A stretch of 64,000 nt of DNA from Aquitalea magnusonii (GTDB lineage: Bacteria > Pseudomonadota > Gammaproteobacteria > Burkholderiales > Chromobacteriaceae), in contig NZ_AP018823.1 of assembly GCF_002217795.2 (NCBI RefSeq), positions 4,788,136 through 4,852,135 on the forward strand, read 5' to 3'. How positions within the stretch are numbered: position 1 is the stretch's first letter; each line of letters opens with the position of its first letter. Both the position numbers and the translations under genes were made by a program. Under the pieces are notes generated by a model. That model did not search any database and was not told the origin of the DNA. It saw only the letters and a list, made by a program, of their open reading frames with translations. Shown here piece after piece: positions 27,862-38,997 of the stretch.

Positions 27862-29325
27862 ATGCTAGCCAGAAGTGCCGTGCTTCACCCCATCGTCGCC
27901 CTGGGGGCGCTTGAGTTATCGCAAGCCATCCATCAGCGTGATTATTCCTGTGTGGAAGTGATGCGCGCTTATCTTGATCACATCGAGCAGTTGAACCCCA
28001 GCGTCAATGCATTGGTGTCACTGCAGCCGGCTGAAGTGCTGCTGGAGCAGGCGGCCCGTTGCGACAAGGAGCTGGCGCAGGGCCAGTCGCGTGGCTGGCT
28101 GCATGGCATGCCGCAGGCCATCAAGGATCTGTCCGCGACGCAGGGCATCCCTACCACCATGGGTTCAATGTTGTACCGTGACCAGACAACCGATCACGAT
28201 GGAATCATGGTGCAACGCATGCGCCAAGCCGGGGCCATTGTCATCGGCAAGAGCAATACGCCGGAGTTTGGTGCCGGTTCGCACACCTATAACGCGGTAT
28301 TCGGTGCCACCGGCAATGCCTATGCCCCACAGCTATCCGCCGGGGGCAGCAGTGGTGGGGCGGCTGTGGCGCTTGCCTTACGCATGCTGCCGGTAGCCGA
28401 TGGTAGCGACATGATGGGCTCACTACGCAATCCCGCCGCTTTCAATAATGTCTTCGGTTTTCGTCCAAGCTGGGGCGCTGTACCCTTGGGGCCGGCCCCG
28501 GAGCTGTTTTTGCAGCAGTTGGCTACTGAAGGACCGATGGGGCGAAATGTTCCAGATATCCTGGCGCTGCTCAAAACGCAGGCAGGCCCGGATCTGCGCG
28601 CTCCGCTGGCCAGTGGTCTGAGCGGGATGGATCAGGCGCTGGAGCGTGACTTCCATGGCTGTCGCATCGCCTGGCTGGGCGACTGGAACGGCTACCTGCC
28701 CATGGAAGACGGCATCATGGCGCAGTGTGAGCAGGCATGGCAGGATTTCCGCAGCCTGGGGTGTCAACTGGAGAGTAGCTGCGTGGGCTTTGATCCGGCC
28801 CTGTTGTGGGAAAGCTGGGAAGTGCATCGCCATTGGCTGATGGCGGGCAGCCTGTATGCTGATTATCAGGATCCCGTGCGGCGCAGCCAGCTCAAGCCGG
28901 AGCTGCAGTGGGAAGTTGAGGGTGGATTGCAACTGAGCGCACTGGATGTTTATCGCGCGTCCCGTATCCGCAGTGACTGGTATCGTGCCGTATTGCGCAT
29001 GTTTGATGACTTCGATTTCCTGCTGCTACCGAGCGCCCAGGTTTATCCTTTTGCCCTGGAACAGACCTGGCCGCGCATGATTGCCGGGCGTGCGATGAGC
29101 AGTTATCACCGCTGGATGGAAGTGGTGATTGGCCCGACCATGGCCGGGTTGCCGGTGATGAACGTACCTGCCGGTTTTGGCAGCAATGGTCTGCCGATGG
29201 GGCTGCAACTCATCGGACGACCACGGGCGGACAGCGCGGTATTGCAACTGGCGCATGCTTACGATCAACAACGGCGCTGGGTGCAAACCATTGTGCCGGA
29301 TTTGTTGCCGACGGCTGCCCGCTAG
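27862..29325 (+). CDS. Amidase (amidase-signature family)
   Basis: A 487-aa hydrolase of the AS family. The Ser-cisSer-Lys machinery is visible: catalytic Lys in 'HGMPQAIKDLSATQG', cis-Ser in 'SAGGSSGGAAVALAL', and nucleophile Ser in 'DGSDMMGSLRNPAAF'. The usual D-T-G-G-S segment here reads D-M-M-G-S, a variant worth noting. ATG 27862 has GGGAG upstream; an in-frame start at 27808 is less likely. Its position after an MHS transporter suggests hydrolysis of an imported amide; the substrate is unknown. Confidence 0.92.
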   Translation: MLARSAVLHPIVALGALELSQAIHQRDYSCVEVMRAYLDHIEQLNPSVNALVSLQPAEVLLEQAARCDKELAQGQSRGWLHGMPQAIKDLSATQGIPTTMGSMLYRDQTTDHDGIMVQRMRQAGAIVIGKSNTPEFGAGSHTYNAVFGATGNAYAPQLSAGGSSGGAAVALALRMLPVADGSDMMGSLRNPAAFNNVFGFRPSWGAVPLGPAPELFLQQLATEGPMGRNVPDILALLKTQAGPDLRAPLASGLSGMDQALERDFHGCRIAWLGDWNGYLPMEDGIMAQCEQAWQDFRSLGCQLESSCVGFDPALLWESWEVHRHWLMAGSLYADYQDPVRRSQLKPELQWEVEGGLQLSALDVYRASRIRSDWYRAVLRMFDDFDFLLLPSAQVYPFALEQTWPRMIAGRAMSSYHRWMEVVIGPTMAGLPVMNVPAGFGSNGLPMGLQLIGRPRADSAVLQLAHAYDQQRRWVQTIVPDLLPTAAR

Positions 29326-29340
29326 ACCGGCGGATGAAAA

Positions 29341-29374
29341 AACCGCGAGGGGCTGGGCCGCTCGCGGTTCATTT
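29341..29374. terminator. Terminator between amidase and hpt
   Basis: Stem AACCGCGAG / CTCGCGGTT (29341-29349, 29361-29369) with an 11-nt G-rich loop, followed by cattttg on the plus strand and a few T on the minus strand. Confidence 0.8.
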
Positions 29375-29395
29375 TGCCTGCCAATGGTGGGCGAA

Positions 29396-29938
29396 TTATT
29401 TCAGGGCGTGAATGGCCGGCAGATTGCGCCAGGCACCGCGCACGTCCATGCCGTAACCAAACACGTAGCGATCCGGAACATCCAGACCAACGAAGTCAGC
29501 GGCAATCGGCTTTTCCTTGGAGATCAGCTTGTTGGCGAATACGCCGCTGTAGAACTCCTTGGCACCCATGCCCATTACCTTGTCGCGGATGGCGGCCATG
29601 GTATGGCCTTCGTCCAGGATATCGTCCAGCACCAGTACCACGCGGTCTTGTACATCTTCCTTCGGTGCCTGCTTCCATACCAACTCGCCACCGTGGGTCT
29701 TGTCGCCATAGCGCGAAACATGCACATAGTCGAAGTCCAGCGGGAAATTCAGCCGGGGCAGCAACTGGCCGGTGAATACCACGGCACCGCCCATGACGGA
29801 CAGAACCAGCGGATAGGTTTCACCCAGTTTCTCGGTGATTTCCACCGCCATGCGATCGACGGCAGCGCTTACCTGTTCTGCGGTGAACAGAATGTCCGAG
29901 CTATTGATCAGTCCGCGAGCTTCGGCAATGTTGGGCAT
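29396..29938 (-). CDS. hpt: Hypoxanthine-guanine phosphoribosyltransferase
   Basis: A 180-aa purine salvage enzyme that joins hypoxanthine or guanine to PRPP. The PRPP-binding motif 'VVLVLDDILDEGHT' lies at 100-113, 'LVLSVMGGAVVFTGQLL' near 45-60 forms the pyrophosphate loop, and 'KPIAADFVGLDVPDRYVFGYGMD' is the base-binding region. The ATG at 29938 has GAGGAG at good spacing. It is read on the same strand as galU, from which it is separated by a terminator-like hairpin. Confidence 0.93.
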   Translation of the reverse strand: MPNIAEARGLINSSDILFTAEQVSAAVDRMAVEITEKLGETYPLVLSVMGGAVVFTGQLLPRLNFPLDFDYVHVSRYGDKTHGGELVWKQAPKEDVQDRVVLVLDDILDEGHTMAAIRDKVMGMGAKEFYSGVFANKLISKEKPIAADFVGLDVPDRYVFGYGMDVRGAWRNLPAIHALK

Positions 29939-29962
29939 GTTGACTCCTCAGGAAAATGCAAA

Positions 29963-29986
29963 CGCCGCTCCGTCGCTGGAGCGGCG
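29963..29986 (-). terminator. galU terminator
   Basis: On the minus strand, CGCCGCTCC / GGAGCGGCG (29978-29986 with 29963-29971, loop of 6) is followed by a T-rich tail (tttgcatttt). It lies between galU and hpt. Confidence 0.8.
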
Positions 29987-30004
29987 TGATGGAAAATATC
30001 GGGT

Positions 30005-30874
30005 TCAGCCCTGCAGTTGTTGCAGGTAGGCTGAAAATTCTTCGGCTACTTCGTGGTGCTTCAAACCGTAGCTGACCGTAGCTTTAAGATAGCCCAGCTT
30101 GGAGCCGCAGTCGTAACGGGTGCCTTTGAAGGGCAGTGCCAGTACGGCTTCTTCCTTGAGCAGCGCGGCAATGCCGTCGGTCAGTTGGATTTCTCCACCG
30201 GCCCCCGGCGTGGTATTCAGCAATTTATCGAAGATGCGTGGCGTCAGGATGTAGCGACCCACCACGGCCAGGTTGGATGGGGCTAGGTCCGGGTGCGGCT
30301 TTTCCACGATGCTGACCACGCGCTGCTGGCCATGGCTATCTTTGTTTACTTCAACAATGCCATAAGAGCTGGTTTCTTCCCGTGCCACGGTTTCCACCCC
30401 CAGGATGGAGCTGTGGGTGGTGTCGAACAAGCTGACCATCTGCTCCATCGCACCCGGTTCACCATCAATCAGGTCATCGGCCAGAATCACGGCAAAGGGC
30501 TCATCTCCGACCACGGGGCGGGCGCACAGTACCGCATGCCCCAGGCCCAGTGCTTCAGTCTGGCGGATGTAGATGCAGCTGACCGATGGCGGAATGATGC
30601 CGCGGACGGTGTCCAGCAGTTTCTGCTTGTTCTTGTTTTCCAGTTCGGTTTCCAGCTCGTAGGCTTTGTCGAAATGGTCTTCGATTGAGCGCTTGTTACG
30701 GCCAGTGATGAAAATCAGCTCGGTGATGCCGGCGGCAATGGCTTCTTCCACTGCGTACTGAATCAGCGGCTTATCCACGACGGGCAGCATTTCTTTCGGA
30801 CTGGCCTTGGTGGCCGGCAAAAAACGAGTGCCAAGTCCGGCAACCGGGAATACAGCTTTGCTGATTTTTTTCAT
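30005..30874 (-). CDS. galU: UTP-glucose-1-phosphate uridylyltransferase
   Basis: A 289-aa nucleotidyltransferase that makes UDP-glucose, a precursor for LPS, exopolysaccharide and galactose metabolism. Seen: '[40 protein letters not shown]' pattern at the N-terminus, '[15 protein letters not shown]', '[28 protein letters not shown]' and 'LTDGIAALL'. Length is normal for GalU. It lies 81 bp downstream of the TPR-glycosyltransferase gene on the same strand, and its product would also support the polysaccharide locus at the right end of the window. Confidence 0.96.
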   Translation of the reverse strand: MKKISKAVFPVAGLGTRFLPATKASPKEMLPVVDKPLIQYAVEEAIAAGITELIFITGRNKRSIEDHFDKAYELETELENKNKQKLLDTVRGIIPPSVSCIYIRQTEALGLGHAVLCARPVVGDEPFAVILADDLIDGEPGAMEQMVSLFDTTHSSILGVETVAREETSSYGIVEVNKDSHGQQRVVSIVEKPHPDLAPSNLAVVGRYILTPRIFDKLLNTTPGAGGEIQLTDGIAALLKEEAVLALPFKGTRYDCGSKLGYLKATVSYGLKHHEVAEEFSAYLQQLQG

Positions 30875-30955
30875 CGTCGTAAAAAGTCTTCAATTGAAAA
30901 TATTTCTGACTGGCGCGCATTCTATCCTGACTTGCGCGCCTCTCCAAACAACAAC

Positions 30956-32395
30956 TCAATCCCGTGGCAACTGACGCAGCGTTTTTGCCACGCTGTCAAT
31001 CAGTGGCGGCCAGTTACCTGGGGTTTCCTGGCGCCAGATGCGCATGCCGGCGTACCAGGGCGAGGTTTCGCCGCTGGCCATGAAAAAAGGGGCGCTTTCC
31101 GCCCGCATCAATACCCACACCGGCTTGCCCAGCGCGCCGGCAAGATGCACCACCGAGGTGTCTACGCTGACGACCAGATCCAGCTGATTCACGATGGCGG
31201 CAGTATCGGCAAAATCACCAATTGCCGGAGTGTATACCCTGCCTTGCAGTGCTGCAGGCAATGCACCCAACTGCAGGGAGACAAAATCGGCGGCTTGATT
31301 GTCCAACAAGGGCAGAAACGCGTCGAGCGGAATGGATTTGTTCTGGCGGCCATGGTCGGCAATGCCCACGCCCCAACTACCGGTTTCCCAGACAATGCCC
31401 ACCCGCAGGCGGCCGGCCTGTCTGGCTGGCAAGCATTGCTCCTGCGCGGCACACAGTGTGGAATCGGCACGCAGATAGGGTTGGTCGGACAAGGTGTCCA
31501 GGGTGACATCCAGCCGTAGCGGCAAGGACATCAGCGGAATCTGCCAGTCGTGGGATGGCGGGGCATCTTCCAGCGGCACCAGGTCAATGCCTTCCAACTG
31601 CCCGAACAAGCGCAGGCAGGCCGTCTGGCAGGCCAGGGTGATGCGGGCGTCTGGGTGCTGCTGGCGCAACACGGGCAGGAAGCGTGCCATTTGCAGGGTA
31701 TCGCCCAGTCCTTGTTCGGCCCACACCAGCAAGTGCTGCTCACCCAGCACTTGGCCTTGCCAGGCATGTTCGCGGTAGCGCGGCTGCATGATGGTGCGCC
31801 AGCGCTGTTCGTACAGCGGCCAGGCGGCGCGATACTCGCCCTGCAACAACAAGGCGACCGACAGGTTGAAAGCCAGGTAAGCATCGTCTGGCTGAAGTTC
31901 CAGGCCCTGCCGATACGCACTGACCGCCTCATCCAGCCGCAAGGCGCAGCTCAGGGCATTGCCCAGATTGTTCAGCCGTCCGCCACTGGGGCCGGCCAGT
32001 TGCAGGGCATTCTGGTGGCAGACCACGGCATCGTCATAGCGCAGCGCGTATTGCAGCACTACGCCCAGATTGCTCCAGGCCTCGGCATGCTGTGGCTCGG
32101 CCTGCAATACTTCCAGCAGCAGGTTCTCTGCCAGCGTCAGTTCGCCCAGCTCTTTCAACAGCACGGCCAGGTTGCATTTGATATTGCTGGACGAGGGATT
32201 GAGCGCGGCTGCCGCCAGATAATCTTCCAGTGCCTGCGGGTATTGTTTCAGTCGCATCCGGGCCGTGCCACGGTTGAACAATGCTTGCCAGTCCTGTGGA
32301 TTGTGCTGCAGGCATTCGCTGAAGGCGGTAATGGCCTGTTCTTGCTGGTCTGCAGCCGCCAGGCGGTTGCCGCGGTCGAATGCCGTTTCGCGCAT
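30956..32395 (-). CDS. TPR protein with C-terminal glycosyltransferase-9-like domain
   Basis: A 479-aa protein. Residues about 1-220 are tandem tetratricopeptide repeats ('DWQALFNRGTARMRLKQYPQALEDYLAAAALNP', 'AEAWSNLGVVLQYALRYDDAVVCHQNALQL' layout). Residues about 250-470 resemble the heptosyltransferase-like fold: 'LLVWAEQGLGDTLQMARFLP', 'LRVGIVWETGSWGVG', 'QLDLVVSVDTSVVHLAGALGKPVWVLM'. This TPR-GT9 combination is known from proteins of uncertain acceptor specificity. The ATG at 32395 has AAGGG upstream; a longer frame overlaps ligA. It lies 10 bp after the ligA stop, so it is likely co-transcribed with ligA. Confidence 0.88.
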   Translation of the reverse strand: MRETAFDRGNRLAAADQQEQAITAFSECLQHNPQDWQALFNRGTARMRLKQYPQALEDYLAAAALNPSSSNIKCNLAVLLKELGELTLAENLLLEVLQAEPQHAEAWSNLGVVLQYALRYDDAVVCHQNALQLAGPSGGRLNNLGNALSCALRLDEAVSAYRQGLELQPDDAYLAFNLSVALLLQGEYRAAWPLYEQRWRTIMQPRYREHAWQGQVLGEQHLLVWAEQGLGDTLQMARFLPVLRQQHPDARITLACQTACLRLFGQLEGIDLVPLEDAPPSHDWQIPLMSLPLRLDVTLDTLSDQPYLRADSTLCAAQEQCLPARQAGRLRVGIVWETGSWGVGIADHGRQNKSIPLDAFLPLLDNQAADFVSLQLGALPAALQGRVYTPAIGDFADTAAIVNQLDLVVSVDTSVVHLAGALGKPVWVLMRAESAPFFMASGETSPWYAGMRIWRQETPGNWPPLIDSVAKTLRQLPRD

Positions 32396-32405
32396 GATGT
32401 CCCTT

Positions 32406-34841
<2,436 letters not shown>

Positions 34842-34850
34842 TCAAACAGA

Positions 34851-34873
34851 AAAAGGCCGGCATGTGCCGGCCT
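34851..34873 (-). terminator. Terminator between zipA and ligA
   Basis: On the minus strand, AGGCCGGCA / TGCCGGCCT is followed by TTTTTCTG. The short loop and T run make a standard intrinsic terminator 15 bp past the zipA stop, so ligA probably has its own promoter. Confidence 0.82.
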
Positions 34874-34887
34874 GTGTGCAGCGAGTG

Positions 34888-36075
34888 TCAGGCAAACAGC
34901 CTGAGTGCGGCAACACTGCCGGGGGCAATGCCCCGGTCATCCATGCTGCTGTAAATATGCACCAACTGGTCGCGGATGCGCGACAGTCCCACATCGGACA
35001 GCACGCGACGGTTGTCATCCACCAGTTGGGCGTCAAATTCCACCGCCAGTTGCTTGGCAAACAGGACGGCGCGGTCGAACACCTCCACGCCACCGGCCAC
35101 GCGCGGCACATCGAACAATAGCGTCAGCGCCGGGAAGGACTTGTCCAGCAGGGTGTGGAAGGTAAAGGGCATCTGGTCGGCGGCCATCAGCGAATACAGG
35201 GTATTGCCAGAGTCTGCCAGATAATGGAAGGCACCATCCGGCTCCAGTTGCAGGCCGCCGGCCTCGACGAAGCTGCGCAGACGGGTGCCTTCTACGGCAA
35301 CACGCGGCACCACATTGATGCCGATCAGCACGTCCACATCGGCGCAGAACCGGTCCAGCTCACGGGCTGCCACCAGTTTTTGCTGGCGCTGCGGAAAGCT
35401 GACCGCAGCATCGTGTTCTTCAGCAAAGTGCGACACCTGCTGGCAGAAACCGGCCAGTTCCTGCTCGGTGACCGAACCGCTGCGGTCCACCATCTGCATG
35501 CCGATGTTAATCTGTTTGTAGCGCGTTCCCGGTACGGCTTCTGCCGGTTTCCACAAGCCTTTTTCGGTGCGACCAATGATGTGGGTGCGCTTGCCGACAT
35601 TAAAGCGCGGCATGGCGGCCAGTTCGTGCGGCTCGTGGAAAACCACCTCGGCGATGAAGTCCAGCGAGGGATCAAGCAGGGCGGCGACCAGGGCCTGGTG
35701 ATCGGCGGATTCGAACGGATTGCTGTCCTCATCCTCGCGCGGTGGCAGGGGCATGGGCTCCGGGATTGGTGCCGGGCGCTCAACCGGAGGCGGCATGGTC
35801 AGCGTGGTGTCTTCCGGAATTTCCGGCTCGAATGGCTCATCGTCGTAGCCGGCGGGCACATGGGTGCTGTCTGCCAGCACAGGCTCCATCCGGTCATGGC
35901 GCGCACCATCCCGCACATTGTTTTTGGGTACGTTCAGCAATACGTCGTCATGAGGGCGTGCGAAAGCCTGACTGGTTTTCTTGCGAAAGCGCCACTCTTG
36001 AAAAACATTGAACCCGAACACCAGGGCGATCACTGCCACGCCCAATATCAGTACACCGATCTGCAATTCGCTCAT
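34888..36075 (-). CDS. zipA: Cell division protein ZipA
   Basis: A 395-aa bitopic inner-membrane protein that anchors FtsZ at the division site. An N-terminal membrane helix ('IGVLILGVAVIALVFGFNVF', residues 6-25) is followed by a basic stretch, a Pro/Glu-rich linker (about 60-125) and a C-terminal FtsZ-binding domain (about 245-395, with 'FHYLADSGNTLYSLMAADQMPFTF' pattern). Divergent linkers are normal for betaproteobacterial ZipA. In relatives it lies between smc and ligA. Here ligA follows, but smc is about 5 kb away. Confidence 0.9.
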   Translation of the reverse strand: MSELQIGVLILGVAVIALVFGFNVFQEWRFRKKTSQAFARPHDDVLLNVPKNNVRDGARHDRMEPVLADSTHVPAGYDDEPFEPEIPEDTTLTMPPPVERPAPIPEPMPLPPREDEDSNPFESADHQALVAALLDPSLDFIAEVVFHEPHELAAMPRFNVGKRTHIIGRTEKGLWKPAEAVPGTRYKQINIGMQMVDRSGSVTEQELAGFCQQVSHFAEEHDAAVSFPQRQQKLVAARELDRFCADVDVLIGINVVPRVAVEGTRLRSFVEAGGLQLEPDGAFHYLADSGNTLYSLMAADQMPFTFHTLLDKSFPALTLLFDVPRVAGGVEVFDRAVLFAKQLAVEFDAQLVDDNRRVLSDVGLSRIRDQLVHIYSSMDDRGIAPGSVAALRLFA

Positions 36076-36172
36076 TAGGCCGTCCGCGTTAAGGCGAATA
36101 ATTTGCCAATAGTATAACGAAAGCGGGCTGTTGCAGGCTATCGCTGGCGCAAAGTCGCTGCATTTGAGCGCA

Positions 36173-37153
36173 TTAGCCGCCTGTCATCGACATGATACGG
36201 ATGAGTTTGCCCGGTTTCTCGCGAAATTCGTGTCGTTCCGGCTTGAGTTCGATGGCGCTGCGGATTGCCATTTCCAGTTGCTCATCACTGATGCCGGCCC
36301 GTAACAAGGGGCGCAGTTCAAAACGCTCCTCCTGGCCCAGACACATGTACAGCGTGCCGTCCACGGACAGGCGGACACGGTTGCAGCTGGCACAGAAATG
36401 CTGTGAGATCGGCGTGATCAGTCCCAGTGTGAAGCTGCCATCCACACTGCGCCAGTAGCGTGCCGGGCCACCGCCCAGTTCACTGTGCTGTGGCAACAGA
36501 CCAAAGCGCTGGCGTAATTGTTCCAGTACGGGCTGTAAATCCAGAAAGCCGGTATTGCGGCCGCTCTCACCCATGGGCATGGCTTCGATCAGGCGCAGGA
36601 TGAAGCCGTTTTCAATGCAGAAAGCCACCATGGTTTCAATGTCGGTCTCATTGACATCTTTCATGGCCACCATATTGATCTTGATGGGTGCCAGCCCAGC
36701 AGCGCGTGCGGCCTGCAGGCCGGCCATGACTTGCGGCAGACTGTCGCGACCGGTAATGCTGTTGACGCACTCGCGGCGCAGGGAATCCAGGCTGACATTC
36801 ACCCGTTTTACCCCGGCGGCCTGCAGTGCGACGGCGTGCCGTGCCAACTGGGTGGCGTTGGTGCTGAGTGAAAGGTCCTCAAGGCCGGGCAGGGCCGAGA
36901 GTCTGGCGGCCAGTTGGGGCAGGTTGCGACGCAGCAAGGGTTCGCCGCCGGTCAGGCGGACCCGGCGGGTTCCCAGCCGGGCAAAGGCGGCAACCACCCG
37001 TTCGATTTCATCGAAGGTCAGCCAGTTTTCCGGTTCTTCGAAGTCCTTGAAGCCCTTGGGGATGCAGTAGCTGCAGCGCAGGTCGCAACGGTCCGTCACC
37101 GACAGACGGAGATAGTCGATGCTGCGGCCAAAGCGATCCTGCAGGATATTCAT
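36173..37153 (-). CDS. moaA: GTP 3',8-cyclase (molybdenum cofactor biosynthesis)
   Basis: A 326-aa radical SAM enzyme that starts molybdopterin synthesis from GTP. The N-terminal cluster motif CDLRCSYC gives Cys 23, 27 and 30. A second 4Fe-4S cluster is bound by 'FCASCNRVRL' and a later Cys in 'LYMC'. The double-Gly C-terminus (MTGG) is conserved in active MoaA. ATG 37153 fits the family N-terminus 'ILQDRFGRSIDYLRLSVTDRC'; a TTG at 37162 is in frame. It sits near narK, consistent with supply of cofactor to nitrate reductase. Confidence 0.95.
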   Translation of the reverse strand: MNILQDRFGRSIDYLRLSVTDRCDLRCSYCIPKGFKDFEEPENWLTFDEIERVVAAFARLGTRRVRLTGGEPLLRRNLPQLAARLSALPGLEDLSLSTNATQLARHAVALQAAGVKRVNVSLDSLRRECVNSITGRDSLPQVMAGLQAARAAGLAPIKINMVAMKDVNETDIETMVAFCIENGFILRLIEAMPMGESGRNTGFLDLQPVLEQLRQRFGLLPQHSELGGGPARYWRSVDGSFTLGLITPISQHFCASCNRVRLSVDGTLYMCLGQEERFELRPLLRAGISDEQLEMAIRSAIELKPERHEFREKPGKLIRIMSMTGG

Positions 37154-37322
37154 GGTGGGCAACCGGATTGAAGACGCGAAGGTCCTGTTATGGGGAGATG
37201 GATAGTGTTCAGAATAGCGTCAATTCACGTTTCCTGACAGATAGCAGGAATTATTTTCGTTTGTGCGAGTCAACTGCGTTTCCTCCTGTGTCATGGCAGA
37301 CTTGTGGACTTTTTGTTGGTGA

Positions 37323-37387
37323 ATACGAGAACTGTTCTCGTATGACTTGCCATATTGTTCTAACGCGAACTATACTTGTTCGAACAA
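37323..37387 (+). promoter_or_regulatory. marR promoter with two palindromic operators
   Basis: ATACGAGAAC-T-GTTCTCGTAT (37323-37343) is a perfect 10-bp dyad, and TTGTTCGAACAA (37376-37387) is a perfect 12-bp palindrome. Both contain GTTC/GAAC half-sites; a looser GTTC-N6-GAAC lies between them. A sigma-70 promoter, TTGCCA (37347) and TATACT (37371) with an 18-bp spacer, fits exactly between the two operators, a typical autorepressor arrangement. Confidence 0.65.
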
Positions 37388-37399
37388 AAGGTTGACGTA

Positions 37400-37867
37400 A
37401 TGAGTCATGCAAAAAAGGAGCTGTCCCTGTCGGTCATTCGCGAGTTAGCCCGGACTTTCCAGGCCTTTGAGCAATTGTCCGCTTTTCATATCCGCCAGAT
37501 GGATCTCACGCCGCCACAATTTGATGTTGTGGCGACACTGGGCAATACCCCAGGCATGAGCTGCAAAGAGCTGTCGGAGAAAACGCTGATCACCAAGGGT
37601 ACGCTGACCGGGGTGATAGACCGGTTGATCGAAAAGGGAATGGTCAGTCGCTGTGCACAGGAGCTGGATCGCCGCAGCGTGATGGTGGCGTTGACACCAC
37701 AGGGTGACGCTTTGTTCCAGCAGGTTTTCCCGGCGCATATTGCCTATATGAAAACCGCGTTCGACTTGCTGGATCCAGCCGATATGGAGGTGCTCTGTCA
37801 GCAACTGGCGCGTTTGCGTGCAGCCTTTAACCAGGTTTTGGAGCAGAAGAAACATGAAATTGAATGA
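37400..37867 (+). CDS. MarR-family transcriptional regulator
   Basis: A 155-aa winged-helix regulator: 'LTPPQFDVVATLGNTPGMSCKELSEKTLITKGTLTGVIDRLIEKGMV' region (about 40-86) contains the DNA-recognition helix, and 'DRRSVMVALTPQGDALF' is the wing and the start of the dimer helix. It is the first gene of an operon with cytochrome b561 and two YceI genes and likely represses it through the palindromes immediately upstream. ATG 37400 is chosen with AAGG 10 bases upstream; an in-frame TTG at 37376 overlaps an operator. One Cys near the recognition helix ('GMSCKEL') could make it redox-responsive (speculative). Confidence 0.92.
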   Translation: MSHAKKELSLSVIRELARTFQAFEQLSAFHIRQMDLTPPQFDVVATLGNTPGMSCKELSEKTLITKGTLTGVIDRLIEKGMVSRCAQELDRRSVMVALTPQGDALFQQVFPAHIAYMKTAFDLLDPADMEVLCQQLARLRAAFNQVLEQKKHEIE

Positions 37868-38399
37868 ACGTTATGCCGTCCCCGCCATCGTATTGCACTG
37901 GCTGATTGCCGGACTGATCATTGGCACTTTCATCTGGGGGCTGGTGGTCTCGGACATGCCGCTATCGCCGGCAAAGTTCAAATACATCGCTTGGCATAAA
38001 TGGGCTGGCATCACCGTGCTGGCACTGGTGGTGGTACGCCTGCTGGTGCGTGTGCTCAAGCGCCCGCCGGCATTGCCGTCGCACATGAACGGCCTTGAGC
38101 GGGTGCTGGCGCACGGCGGGCACTTGGCGCTGTACCTGCTGATGTTTGCCGTGCCGTTTACCGGCTGGCTGATGAGTTCGGCCTATGGTTTCCCGGTGGT
38201 GCTGTTCAAGCTGGTGCAGTTGCCGAACCTGGTGGCCCAGGACGAACAACTGGCTGCCACGCTCAAAGTGGTGCATGAGACCCTGAACTGGTTGATGGCA
38301 GCCTGTGTGGTGGGGCATGTACTTGCCGCCATCAAGCATCATGTGATCGACAAGGACGGCATGCTGTTCCGCATGAGTCTGCGTGGCCCGCGTCAATAA
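37854..38399 (+). CDS. Cytochrome b561 family protein
   Basis: A 181-aa inner-membrane di-heme protein with four transmembrane helices. Candidate axial His residues are seen in 'VLHWLIAG', 'AWHKWAGI', 'AHGGHLALYLL' and 'VVHETLNWL'. It resembles YceJ/CybB and probably moves electrons between ubiquinol and a periplasmic acceptor. It overlaps the marR stop by 14 nt and precedes two YceI genes, like the yceJ-yceI pair of E. coli. Confidence 0.92.
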   Translation: MKLNERYAVPAIVLHWLIAGLIIGTFIWGLVVSDMPLSPAKFKYIAWHKWAGITVLALVVVRLLVRVLKRPPALPSHMNGLERVLAHGGHLALYLLMFAVPFTGWLMSSAYGFPVVLFKLVQLPNLVAQDEQLAATLKVVHETLNWLMAACVVGHVLAAIKHHVIDKDGMLFRMSLRGPRQ

Positions 38400-38424
38400 A
38401 CCGATATCGCAAGTGAGAACGAGC

Positions 38425-38976
38425 ATGAAACAACTGAAACTGATTCCGGCTGCCTTGTTGCTGGCTGCTCCCCTGTTGCAGGCCGCGCCGCTGGATGCAG
38501 GCAAGAGCCAGATCAACTTCACCATGAAACAGCTGAATGTGCCGGTTACCGGCAGCTTCAAGAAATTCAGCGGTAATGTGGTGCTGGACCTGAAAAAGCC
38601 CGAGGCCGGCAAGGCAGATATCAGCATTGATACCGCCAGCATCAGCCTGCCTACGGCAGAGGCGGTGGGCGAAGCCAAGAAGGCGGACTGGTTCAATGTG
38701 GCCAAATTTCCGACCGCGCGCTTTGTCAGCAGCAGCATCAAGAACCTGGGCGGCGGCAAGTTGCAGGTGGCTGGCAAGCTGAGCATCAAGGGTACGACCC
38801 GTGATGTGAACGCCGCCTTTACCGCACGCCAGGAAGGCGCGCTGACGGTGGTGGAAGGGGTGCTGCCGGTGTCGCGCCTGGCCTACAAGATTGGTGAAGG
38901 TGACTGGGCCGATACCGGCACAGTGGCCGATGAAGTGCAAATCAAGTTCAAAGTGGCCATTCCGGCCGGCAAATAA
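38425..38976 (+). CDS. YceI family periplasmic protein, first copy
   Basis: A 183-aa secreted protein with a Sec signal peptide ending at 'PLLQA'. The remainder is a YceI lipocalin-like β-barrel: 'SQINFTMKQLNVPVTGSFKKFSG', 'ADISIDTASISL', 'WFNVAKFPTARFVSSSIKNLG'. Family members bind polyisoprenoids or related lipids. The ATG at 38425 has GAGAACGAG upstream; an in-frame start at 38383 lies within the cytochrome gene. It shares the operon with the next YceI gene and differs strongly from it in sequence. Confidence 0.92.
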   Translation: MKQLKLIPAALLLAAPLLQAAPLDAGKSQINFTMKQLNVPVTGSFKKFSGNVVLDLKKPEAGKADISIDTASISLPTAEAVGEAKKADWFNVAKFPTARFVSSSIKNLGGGKLQVAGKLSIKGTTRDVNAAFTARQEGALTVVEGVLPVSRLAYKIGEGDWADTGTVADEVQIKFKVAIPAGK

Positions 38977-38997
38977 ACACTCTGGAGAGTTGAAGTC

